Shown here one piece after another: positions 14,351 through 23,341 of a stretch of DNA of 64,000 nt. Every line of letters starts with the position of its first letter. Position 1 is the first letter of the stretch. Below the pieces are notes generated by a model. The model ran no database searches. It saw nothing but the letters and a program-made list of their open reading frames with translations, and was not told the origin of the DNA. The stretch comes from an uncultured Isoptericola sp. (GTDB lineage: Bacteria > Actinomycetota > Actinomycetes > Actinomycetales > Cellulomonadaceae), in assembly GCA_947497265.1 (NCBI GenBank), contig CANMFP010000013.1:1-64000 (forward strand), read 5' to 3'. The position numbers and the translations under genes are program-made.

Positions 14351-14389
14351 CGACGAGGCCCGGTCCCGTGGCGGGACCGGGCCTCGTCG
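14351..14389 (-). terminator. 18-bp perfect hairpin between khpA and rimM
   Basis: A perfect 18-bp stem (starting CGACGAGGCCCGGTCCCG) with a 3-nt TGG loop lies 24 bp after the khpA stop and 44 bp before the rimM start. It should terminate or attenuate the rpsP-khpA transcript, so rimM-trmD either depends on read-through or on its own promoter. No T-run follows. Confidence 0.75.
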
Positions 14390-14412
14390 GTGCTGCTCGT
14401 CGCTCTCGGCGC

Positions 14413-14652
14413 TCAGCGGCGGTCGACGTCCACGACGTCGACGCGCACCGCGCCGTCGGTCGCCAGCGCGCCGACGACGGTGCGGAGCGCCTTCGCCGTG
14501 CGGCCACCGCGGCCGATCACCCGGCCGAGGTCGTCGGGGTGGACCCGGACCTCGAGCAGGTCACCGCGGCGCTGCGTGCGTGCCGTCACCTGGACGTCGT
14601 CCGGGTTGTCGACGATGCCGCGCACCAGGTGCTCGAGAGCGTCCGCGAGCAT
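14413..14652 (-). CDS. khpA: KH-domain RNA-binding protein KhpA
   Basis: 79 aa, one KH domain: [40 protein letters not shown] with the G-R-G-G loop, ending AVRVDVVDVDRR. KhpA, usually with KhpB, binds many RNAs and affects cell division and elongation in Gram-positives. Its ATG overlaps the rpsP stop (ATGA). rpsP-khpA-rimM is the conserved order. Confidence 0.93.
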   Translation of the reverse strand: MLADALEHLVRGIVDNPDDVQVTARTQRRGDLLEVRVHPDDLGRVIGRGGRTAKALRTVVGALATDGAVRVDVVDVDRR

Positions 14653-15071
14653 CAGGCCTCGGCCTCAGCCTCGTCGGACTCCTCGGCCTTGGTGGCGGAC
14701 TTCTTCTCGGCAGCCTTCGCCTTGGCCTTCTCGGCCTCGGCGTGGACGGCCTCGACGGCGGCGGAGCTGTCGCCCGCGGCCTGCTTGGTCCGCAGGGTGC
14801 CCTCGGCACCCGGCAGGCCCTTGAACTTCTGCCAGTCGCCCGTGACGCGCAGCAGGGCGGCGACCTGCTCGGTCGGCTGTGCGCCGACTCCGAGCCAGTA
14901 CTGGGCGCGCTCCGAGCTGATGTCGATGAGCGACGGCTCCTCGGTCGGGTGGTACTTGCCGATCTCCTCGATCACCCGGCCATCACGCTTGGTGCGCGAG
15001 TCGGCGACGACGACGCGGTAGTACGGTGCCCGGATCTTGCCGAGGCGCTTCAGACGAATCTTGACGGCCAC
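14652..15071 (-). CDS. rpsP: 30S ribosomal protein S16
   Basis: 139 aa from GTG 15071 behind AGGAGAG. The S16 core is [20 protein letters not shown], then [20 protein letters not shown] and [21 protein letters not shown]16 is normally 80-90 aa; here a ~50-residue Ala/Lys/Glu-rich tail ([20 protein letters not shown] and acidic end) extends it, as is usual in actinobacteria. It is the first gene of the ribosome/tRNA-modification locus with a good promoter 126 bp upstream. Confidence 0.96.
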   Translation of the reverse strand: MAVKIRLKRLGKIRAPYYRVVVADSRTKRDGRVIEEIGKYHPTEEPSLIDISSERAQYWLGVGAQPTEQVAALLRVTGDWQKFKGLPGAEGTLRTKQAAGDSSAAVEAVHAEAEKAKAKAAEKKSATKAEESDEAEAEA

Positions 15072-15196
15072 TGGTGTGGACTCTCCTGGTTCTGTGGGTG
15101 CGACCCGGACACCGCGCGGGTGGGGTCCTGCGGGTGGGTGGGTCAGGACTAGGCCTGCGCAGGTGAGAGGGGCCTGGGCACGCCGAGTACCCCGCT

Positions 15197-15225
15197 ATTA
15201 TGCCAGACGCCGGCGACCTCCCCAA
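15197..15225 (-). promoter_or_regulatory. Promoter of the rpsP operon
   Basis: On the minus strand TTGGGG (15225-15220) and CATAAT (15202-15197) are separated by exactly 17 bp. This is the clearest sigma-70-type promoter in the window and the only AT-rich patch in the 245-bp gap upstream of rpsP. It predicts a start near 15190 and a ~118-nt leader. Confidence 0.6.
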
Positions 15226-15316
15226 CCTCGGCTCGGTCACACCCGTGCCGAGCGCGCCGGGGGGCACCCTCCCCCGCGACCACGGCACCGCCACGGGGAC
15301 GACCAAGGCACGCCGG

Positions 15317-16429
15317 TCAGGGTGCGACGACCCGTCCGCGCAGGACGACGGCTGTGGGGTGGCGCAGGACCTCGACGTCCTCGCGCGGGTCCGCAGGGTA
15401 GACGACGAAGTCCGCGCTGGAGCCCTCCACCATCGCCCCGTGGCCGAGGTAGACGCGGGCCCGCCAGGTCGCCATCGCGACGACCTCGGCGGCCGGGATC
15501 CCGGCGGCGACCAGCTCGGAGCACTCGTCCGCGATCCGCCCGTGGTCGATGGTGCCGCCCGCGTCGGTCCCGACGAGGAGCGGGATCCCGGCGTCGTTCA
15601 TCGCCCGGACCTGGTCGTACCGGCGCTCGTGCATGTGCCGCATGCGGGCTGCGTAGACCGGGTACTTGCCGGCGGCCTGCTGGGCGATCGCGTCGAACTG
15701 CGCCACCTGGAGCAGCGTCGGCGTGACGTGGATGCCTCGTTGGGCGATCTCGGGCATCACGTCGGGCGTGATGCCCGTGCCGTGCTCGATGCCGTCGACG
15801 CCCGCCGCGAGCAGATCCTCGATCACCTCGGTGGAGAAGGCATGCACCGTGACCCGCGCGGCCTCGGCGTGCGCGGCGGCCACCGCCTCGGTGAGCACGT
15901 CGACCGGCCACAGCGGGCGCAGGTCGCCCTCCGCCCCCAGGTCACGGTCGATCCAGTCACCGACGAGCTTGACCCAGCCGTCCCCGGCACGGGCCTGCTC
16001 ACGCACGACGCGCGGGAGGTCGGCGACGTCGTCGAGCTCCAGGCCGTAGTGGCGGAGGTAGCGCTTGGGACGGGCCAGGTGCGAGCCGGCCCGCACGAGC
16101 CTCGGCAGGTCCGCCCGCTGCGCCACCCAGGAGGTGTCGAGCGGAGAACCGGCGTCACGGGCCAGGAGCACGCCGGAGTCACGGTCGGCCAGGGCCTGCT
16201 TGACGGCGGCGTCCTCGTCGACGGCCCCGCCGGCGTCGAGCCCCACGTGGCAGTGCACGTCGACCAGGCCCGGGAGCACCCAGCCCTCGATCTGCGTGGC
16301 AGGGCTGCCCTGCGGCGTGGGCCGCAGCAGGCTGAGCCGGCCCTCGCGGACCCACATCTCGCCGACCTCGCGGTTGCCGTCGAGCAGGATGCGACCCGTG
16401 ACGTGCAGGGGAACGTGCGGCACCGACAT
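15317..16429 (-). CDS. Amidohydrolase family protein
   Basis: 370 aa. The metal-binding motifs of the amidohydrolase superfamily are all visible: VDVHCHVGLDAGG (HxH, residues ~57-59), ARVTVHAFSTE (His), DGIEHGTGITPD (His) and LLVGTDAGGTID (Asp). The arrangement resembles imidazolonepropionase/prolidase-like members of the Sgx/COG1228 group. The substrate is unknown; such actinobacterial proteins next to ffh are usually annotated only as amidohydrolase. It is minus strand, 20 bp after the ffh stop, so probably transcribed with ffh. Confidence 0.88.
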   Translation of the reverse strand: MSVPHVPLHVTGRILLDGNREVGEMWVREGRLSLLRPTPQGSPATQIEGWVLPGLVDVHCHVGLDAGGAVDEDAAVKQALADRDSGVLLARDAGSPLDTSWVAQRADLPRLVRAGSHLARPKRYLRHYGLELDDVADLPRVVREQARAGDGWVKLVGDWIDRDLGAEGDLRPLWPVDVLTEAVAAAHAEAARVTVHAFSTEVIEDLLAAGVDGIEHGTGITPDVMPEIAQRGIHVTPTLLQVAQFDAIAQQAAGKYPVYAARMRHMHERRYDQVRAMNDAGIPLLVGTDAGGTIDHGRIADECSELVAAGIPAAEVVAMATWRARVYLGHGAMVEGSSADFVVYPADPREDVEVLRHPTAVVLRGRVVAP

Positions 16430-16449
16430 GACGGCAGCCTACCGGGGCG

Positions 16450-18084
16450 TCAGCGCCCGCCACCGAGCAGCTTGCCGAGGTCGCCCGGCAGCTGCAGGTT
16501 CTCGAGGTCCTTGCCGGACTGCTGGTCGTCCCCGCCCGACACGCCGAAGGCGGAGCCGGCCGGTGCGGACTTCTTCGCACCGCCACCCAGCGCACGCTGC
16601 ATGGCCTCACGCTCCTGCTGCGCCCGCTTGGCGGGGTTGCCCGACTTGCCCTTGACCTTCTTCTTGGGCTGCTGCTTGCCGCGCGACTTCTTGCCACCGC
16701 CCGGCATCCCGGGCATCCCCGGCACGCCGCCCGGCATCCCCGGCATCCCGCCGCCCTGGGACATCTGGCGCATCATCTTCTGCGCCTGCGTGAACCGGTC
16801 GAGGAGCCCGTTGACCGCCGCGGTGGTCTGGCCGGCGCCGCGCGCGATCCGTGCGCGCCGCGAGCCGTTGATGATCTTGGGGTTCTCCCGCTCGGCCGGC
16901 GTCATCGACTGGATGAGCGCCTGGACCCGGTCGACCTCCCGCTCGTCAAAGTTCTCGATCTGGTCGCGCATCTGGGCCATGCCCGGCATCATCCCGAGCA
17001 TCTTCTTCATCGAGCCGAGCTTCTTCATCTGCTGCATCTGCGACAGGAAGTCGCTCAGCGTGAAGTCCTCGCCCTGGGCGACCTTCGCCGCCATCTTCTC
17101 GGCCTCGTCGGCGTCGAACGCCTTCTCGGCCTGCTCGATGAGCGTCAGCACGTCGCCCATGTCGAGGATGCGGGACGCCATGCGGTCCGGGTGGAAGACC
17201 TCGAAGTCCGTGAGCTTCTCACCGGTCGAGGCGAACATGATCGGCCGGCCGGTGACCTGGGCGACCGACAGCGCCGCACCACCGCGGGCGTCACCGTCGA
17301 GCTTGGACAGCACCACACCCGTGAAGTCGACGCCCTCGGCGAAGGACCGGGCGGTCGTCACCGCGTCCTGACCGATCATCGCGTCGATCACGAACAGGAC
17401 CTCGTCCGGCGTGATCGCCGACCGGATGTCGGCAGCCTGCTGCATGAGGACCTGGTCCACACCCAGCCGGCCCGCCGTGTCGACGATCACGACGTCGTGC
17501 TGCTTCGACCGCGCCTCGGCGACGCCGTCGCGCGCCACGCCCACGGGGTCTCCCACGAGAGCGGCGTCGGCCACGTCGTGGTCCGAGGTGTTGCCCGGGT
17601 GCGGCGCGAAGACGGGGACACCCGCGCGGTCGGCCACCACGGAGAGCTGGGTCACGGCGTTCGGACGCTGCAGGTCGGCCGCGACGAGGATCGGCGTGTG
17701 CCCCTGCTCCTTCAGGGCGAGGGCGAGCTTGCCCGCCAGGGTGGTCTTGCCGGCACCCTGCAGACCCGCGAGCATGATGACCGTCGGCGGGTTCTTCGCG
17801 AGCTGCAGCGGCCGGGTGCTGCCACCGAGGATCGTCACCAGCTCGTCGTTGACGATCTTGACGACCTGCTGCGCCGGGTTCAGCGCGCCCGAGACCTCCG
17901 CGCCGAGCGCACGCTCGCGCACGGCCGCCGTGAAGTGCCGCACGACGGGCACGGCGACGTCCGCGTCGAGCAGTGCGCGGCGGATCTCTCGCACGGTCGC
18001 GTCGATGTCGGCCTCGGAGAGCCGTCCCCGACCGCGCAGGTTCTTGAAGGTCGCGGTGAGCCGGTCCGACAGGGAGTTGAACAC
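16450..18084 (-). CDS. ffh: Signal recognition particle protein Ffh
   Basis: 544 aa from GTG 18084. The N-domain is FNSLSDRLTATFKNLRGRGR; the G-domain has the P-loop GLQGAGKTTLAGKLA, VDTAGR and SKLDGDARGGAALS. The methionine-rich M domain (MQQMKKLGSMKKMLGMMPGM) binds signal sequences and 4.5S RNA. After the usual end there is a ~100-residue tail with M-P-G-M-P-G-G repeats and a Lys-rich block, longer than in E. coli Ffh (453 aa) but seen in many actinobacteria. Works with FtsY (21807-22955) in co-translational targeting. Confidence 0.97.
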   Translation of the reverse strand: MFNSLSDRLTATFKNLRGRGRLSEADIDATVREIRRALLDADVAVPVVRHFTAAVRERALGAEVSGALNPAQQVVKIVNDELVTILGGSTRPLQLAKNPPTVIMLAGLQGAGKTTLAGKLALALKEQGHTPILVAADLQRPNAVTQLSVVADRAGVPVFAPHPGNTSDHDVADAALVGDPVGVARDGVAEARSKQHDVVIVDTAGRLGVDQVLMQQAADIRSAITPDEVLFVIDAMIGQDAVTTARSFAEGVDFTGVVLSKLDGDARGGAALSVAQVTGRPIMFASTGEKLTDFEVFHPDRMASRILDMGDVLTLIEQAEKAFDADEAEKMAAKVAQGEDFTLSDFLSQMQQMKKLGSMKKMLGMMPGMAQMRDQIENFDEREVDRVQALIQSMTPAERENPKIINGSRRARIARGAGQTTAAVNGLLDRFTQAQKMMRQMSQGGGMPGMPGGVPGMPGMPGGGKKSRGKQQPKKKVKGKSGNPAKRAQQEREAMQRALGGGAKKSAPAGSAFGVSGGDDQQSGKDLENLQLPGDLGKLLGGGR

Positions 18085-18128
18085 CAGGTGGTCCTCTTCG
18101 CGGGGTGGATGAAGTGCGGTCCCCTAGC

Positions 18129-19979
18129 CTACCGGCCCCCTCCGGTCGTCCCGGACGCCACCGTGAGCGCGGTGCGCGCGGCCCGGGTCAGCTGGTCGAC
18201 CAGGCTCGCCCGCCAGCCGGTCCACCCGGCGGGGCCGAGCGACGAGGCGTCGCTCTCGGTCAGCGCGCGCAGCACCTCGAGCAGGTCGAGCCGGTGGTCG
18301 ATGCCCTCGAGCAGCCTGCGCACCGTCGCCGGGTCCTCGGGGTCGGCGCTCGTGCCGAGCTCCGCGAGCAGCAGGTGCTGGCGCACCAGCGTCGCCACGT
18401 CGGCGACGAACGGCTCGTCGAAGCCCATGCGCCGCACGACGGCCGGGACGATGCGCGCCCCTTCCGCGGAGTGGTCCGACGCCTCAGGACGCCGTCGCTT
18501 GCCGATGTCGTGCAGGATCGCGGCGACGAGCAGCAGGTCCGCGGGCAGGTCCGGCGCGGCGACGCCGCGGGCGAGCTGTTGCTTGCGCACCGCCGTCGCG
18601 AGCGCGGCCGTCTCGACGAGGTGGCGGTCGACGGTGTGCCGGTGGACGGCGGCGCGCTGCGGCTTGTTGCGCACGTCCGCCCACTCCGGGATCCACGTCG
18701 TCACCGCTCCGGCGAGGTCGAGAGCCTCCCAGACGTGGATCTGCGCGGGACCGGAACCGAGCAGGGTGAGCAGGTGCCCACGGGCGGCGCGGGGCCACGG
18801 TTCGGGCAGCGGTGGGCACTCGGCCAGGGAGTGCACGGTCACGGGCGACAGCGCGAGACCCGTCCGGGCCGCCGTGGCCGCGGCACGCAACGACAGCAGC
18901 GGGTCCTCGGCCGGCTGCGCGGTGACCGCCAGCACGAGCTCGCCGTCGTGCTCCACGAGGCCCTCTCCCACGGACCGCAGCCGTGGCGGCTGCCGCCGTC
19001 CCCGGACCAGCACGGGCTTGCGCGTGGCGGGGCGCTGGAGCGCCTGGCGGGCGCGGCGCACGGTCGAGTCGAGCGCGAAGGAGATCTCGCGACCGGCCGC
19101 GGCCAGGCTCGCCAGCAGCTCGTCGGGGTCGTCGTGCCCCGTCAGCGCGGCCACCTCGTCGAGGTCGGCGAGCAGCAGGCGGGTCGACCGCCGCCGTGTC
19201 ACGACCTGCAGGGCGTCCCGCACGTCGAGCAGGTGGGCGTACGCGGTGTCCACGCGTCCGTGCGGCCGGTCGGTGAGCCACGTCGCGGCGAGCGCGGACA
19301 GCACGACCGCGTCGCGGATGCCGCCCCGCGCCTCCTTGAGGTCCGGTTCGACGAGGTACGCCAGCTCGCCGGAGCGCTCGGCGCGTTCTCGCACCCCGGA
19401 CAGCAGCTCGGGCAGCCGCCGGCGGGACGCCGAGCGCCAGTCCGTGAGGATCCCCGACGCGGCGCGGTGGACGACGACGGCGTCCCCCGCCACGGGCCGC
19501 ACGTCGAGCCAGCCAACGGCGGCAGGAAGGTCGCGCGTGGCGAGCTGCCGGGTCTGGTTGAGGGACCGCACGGCGTGGTCGATGTCGACCCCGGAGTCCC
19601 ACAGCGGGTACCAGAGCCGCTCGGCGACCTCGGCCAGCTCGGCCGGCTTGTGCGAGCGGCCGTCGTGCACCAGCACGAGATCGAGGTCGGACAGCGGTCC
19701 CAGCTCACCGCGCCCCAGGGAGCCGACCGCCGCCAGCGCGATGCCCGCCGGCTCGACGCCCGCCGTCGCCTCCGCGTACAGCTCGGAGAGGCGCTCGGTG
19801 ACGATCTGCTGGAGCGTGGCTCGGCGGGCGACGCCGGAGCGCCCGGGGCCGCTGAGGTCGGCGGCGGCGGCGAGCAGCGCCTGGCGCAGCCCCACGACAG
19901 GGCCCCGCACCCCGGTGCCGGGGTGCGGGGCCCTGTCGTGGGGCCGTGCGGGGCCGCCCGTGGGAGGGAGGTCGGGCAT
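18129..19979 (-). CDS. glnD: [Protein-PII] nucleotidyltransferase GlnD, lacking ACT domains
   Basis: 616 aa from ATG 19979 (5 nt after the glnK stop); GTG 19895, past a long hairpin, is the alternative (588 aa). The nucleotidyltransferase site [21 protein letters not shown] and the HD-domain motif [20 protein letters not shown] are intact. The UTase linker region contains [20 protein letters not shown]. GlnD in most bacteria then has two C-terminal ACT domains that sense glutamine; here the frame stops ~100 residues after the HD motif, 44 bp before ffh, leaving no room for them. In actinobacteria GlnD adenylylates PII. How glutamine is sensed without ACT domains is unclear. Confidence 0.88.
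   Translation of the reverse strand: MPDLPPTGGPARPHDRAPHPGTGVRGPVVGLRQALLAAAADLSGPGRSGVARRATLQQIVTERLSELYAEATAGVEPAGIALAAVGSLGRGELGPLSDLDLVLVHDGRSHKPAELAEVAERLWYPLWDSGVDIDHAVRSLNQTRQLATRDLPAAVGWLDVRPVAGDAVVVHRAASGILTDWRSASRRRLPELLSGVRERAERSGELAYLVEPDLKEARGGIRDAVVLSALAATWLTDRPHGRVDTAYAHLLDVRDALQVVTRRRSTRLLLADLDEVAALTGHDDPDELLASLAAAGREISFALDSTVRRARQALQRPATRKPVLVRGRRQPPRLRSVGEGLVEHDGELVLAVTAQPAEDPLLSLRAAATAARTGLALSPVTVHSLAECPPLPEPWPRAARGHLLTLLGSGPAQIHVWEALDLAGAVTTWIPEWADVRNKPQRAAVHRHTVDRHLVETAALATAVRKQQLARGVAAPDLPADLLLVAAILHDIGKRRRPEASDHSAEGARIVPAVVRRMGFDEPFVADVATLVRQHLLLAELGTSADPEDPATVRRLLEGIDHRLDLLEVLRALTESDASSLGPAGWTGWRASLVDQLTRAARTALTVASGTTGGGR
19890..19943 (-). terminator. 24-bp perfect inverted repeat at the glnK-glnD junction
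   Basis: A perfect 24-bp stem with a 6-nt loop (GGTGCC) begins CCCCACGACAGGGCCCCG and lies 42-95 bp after the glnK stop. It is inside the 5' coding region if glnD starts at 19979, or just ahead of and touching the start if glnD uses GTG 19895. It would strongly reduce read-through from amtB-glnK into glnD. Confidence 0.8.
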
Positions 19980-19984
19980 CGGCG

Positions 19985-21606
<1,622 letters not shown>

Positions 21607-21686
21607 CGTGTCACTCCCCTCGCCAGCCCGTGTGGCCGGTCGGGGACAACCGTGTCGGCGCGGCGTTTCCACTGGACGGAGGTCGT

Positions 21687-21702
21687 GTTACGGCCGTGTC
21701 AC
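21687..21702 (-). promoter_or_regulatory. GlnR-box-like element upstream of amtB
   Basis: On the minus strand GTGAC-ACGGCC-GTAAC, two pentamers of the gTnAC type with 6-bp spacing, lies 81-96 bp upstream of the amtB start. GlnR sites in actinobacteria are gTnAC-n6-GaAAC pairs. Here the second half-site is GTAAC instead of GAAAC. The location in front of amtB-glnK is where GlnR normally acts. Confidence 0.45.
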
Positions 21703-21806
21703 AGACGAGGCATCCGCGTAAACATCGGGTTTCTGTCCAGAGTGCGAGACGTTCGGCGCCTCGCCGTGATCTTCCTGTGACCCGCCCGAGACCTCGCCGC
21801 GACCGG

Positions 21807-22955
21807 TCAGCCGAGCAGCCCGTCGACGAACTGCTCCGGGTCGAACGGCGCCAGGTCGTCCGGCCCTTCGCCCAGCCCGACCAGCTTGACCGGCACGCCC
21901 AGCTCACGCTGCACCGCCACGACGATCCCGCCCCTGGCGGTCCCGTCCAGCTTGGTGAGCACGATGCCGGTCACGCCGGCGACCTCGCCGAAGACCTTCG
22001 CCTGCTGCATCCCGTTCTGCCCCGTGGTGGCGTCCAGCACCAGCAGGACCTCGCCGAGCGGGGCCTCCCGGGTGATGACGCGGCTGATCTTGCCGAGCTC
22101 GTCCATCAGGCCTGCCTTGTTCTGCAGGCGGCCGGCCGTGTCCACGAGCACGACGTCGACGTCGTCCCGCGATCCCTTGGCCACCGCGTCGAACGCGACG
22201 GCGGCCGGGTCGGCGCCCTCACGGTCCGAGCGCACCGTCTCCACGCCCACCCGCGCGCCCCAGGTGGCGAGCTGGTCCGCCGCCGCCGCGCGGAACGTGT
22301 CGGCAGCACCCAGCACCACCGAGCGGCCCTCGGCGACGAGCACCCGGGCGAGCTTGCCCACCGTGGTCGTCTTGCCGGTGCCGTTGACCCCGACGACGAG
22401 GACGACTGCGGGCTTCGGCACGCCGTCGACCACCGGACGGGTGGTGGCGATCGTCCGGTCCATGGTGGGGTCGACGACCTTCAGCAGCTCGGACCGCAGC
22501 AGCTCACGCACCGCGCCGGCGTCGCGCACGCCCTCGACCTGCACCCGGGTGCGCAACCCCTCGAGCAGTTCACCGGCCGGACCCGCGCCGATGTCCGCGA
22601 GCAGGAGCGTCTCCTCCAGCTCGTCCCAGTCGTCGTCGGTGAGGTCCGCACGCGACAGGACGCTCAGCAGTCGAGCGCCCAGCGGCGACCCGGAGCGCGC
22701 GAGCCGGTCGCGCAGCCGCACCATCCGGCCCGCGACAGGCGCGGGCGTCTCGAGCACCGGGGCGGCGGGAGCCGTCTCCACCGGTGCGGCGTCCGGCGGC
22801 GCGAGCGTGTCCTGCGTGGCCTCGTCGACGGCCGACGGGGCGCCGCCGTCGTCCCGACGACGGCGGCGGAGCCGAGGTGCGAGGAGAGCGGAGCCGACGC
22901 CCGCGAGGAGGACGACGCCGAGAACGATCCAGAGCCAGAGAAGATCTTCAGTCAC
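21807..22955 (-). CDS. ftsY: Signal recognition particle receptor FtsY
   Basis: 382 aa. It starts with one TM helix (LLWLWIVLGVVLLAGVGSAL), as common in actinobacterial FtsY, then an acidic/proline-rich linker, then the NG domain: VLVVGVNGTGKTTTVGKLAR (P-loop), AADTFRAAAADQL, VLVDTAGRLQNKAGLM and TKLDGTARGGIVVAV. It docks the SRP-ribosome complex at the membrane through Ffh. It is in the same direction as smc and the small membrane protein upstream. Confidence 0.96.
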   Translation of the reverse strand: MTEDLLWLWIVLGVVLLAGVGSALLAPRLRRRRRDDGGAPSAVDEATQDTLAPPDAAPVETAPAAPVLETPAPVAGRMVRLRDRLARSGSPLGARLLSVLSRADLTDDDWDELEETLLLADIGAGPAGELLEGLRTRVQVEGVRDAGAVRELLRSELLKVVDPTMDRTIATTRPVVDGVPKPAVVLVVGVNGTGKTTTVGKLARVLVAEGRSVVLGAADTFRAAAADQLATWGARVGVETVRSDREGADPAAVAFDAVAKGSRDDVDVVLVDTAGRLQNKAGLMDELGKISRVITREAPLGEVLLVLDATTGQNGMQQAKVFGEVAGVTGIVLTKLDGTARGGIVVAVQRELGVPVKLVGLGEGPDDLAPFDPEQFVDGLLG

Positions 22956-22994
22956 GGTGCCCCAGTCTCCCAGACCGTGCGCCGCCGTGGCGCG

Positions 22995-23339
22995 TCAGAC
23001 GCCGCGCACGCCCGGGTCACCGGTCCGCGGGGTCGCGTGGAACGGTGTGCTGACCCGCTCCTGGGCACGTTGCAGCACCCCGGAGAGCTCGTCGGCGTCG
23101 ACGTAGGCGGGCGCGTCCTCGACGGCCGCGGCGAAGAAGGCGTCCATGTCGGTGTCGACGGGATCAGGAGCGGCGGTTCGACGGCGGCGGCTCAGACCGG
23201 CACGGAAGTCCCGCACGAAGGCGCCCACGCCGCGGATGTCGTCGTCGTCCCGCTTCTCCATGACGTTGGCGACCAGGAAGACCGCCCCGGCCACCAGGAG
23301 CGAGACGAGAATCCACACGACGAGAGCCATGACACCCAT
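22995..23339 (-). CDS. Small single-TM protein between smc and ftsY
   Basis: 114 aa from ATG 23339, 2 nt after the smc stop, with GGAGG inside the smc end; an ATG three codons later (23330) is also possible. Residues 4-26 (MALVVWILVSLLVAGAVFLV) form one TM helix. A basic and acidic cytoplasmic tail follows (MEKRDDDDIRGVGAFVRDFR) with four consecutive Arg, then ~50 Ala/Asp-rich residues. No recognised domain. Co-transcription with smc and ftsY is likely from the 2- and 39-bp gaps. Confidence 0.7.
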   Translation of the reverse strand: MGVMALVVWILVSLLVAGAVFLVANVMEKRDDDDIRGVGAFVRDFRAGLSRRRRTAAPDPVDTDMDAFFAAAVEDAPAYVDADELSGVLQRAQERVSTPFHATPRTGDPGVRGV

Positions 23340-23341
23340 TG

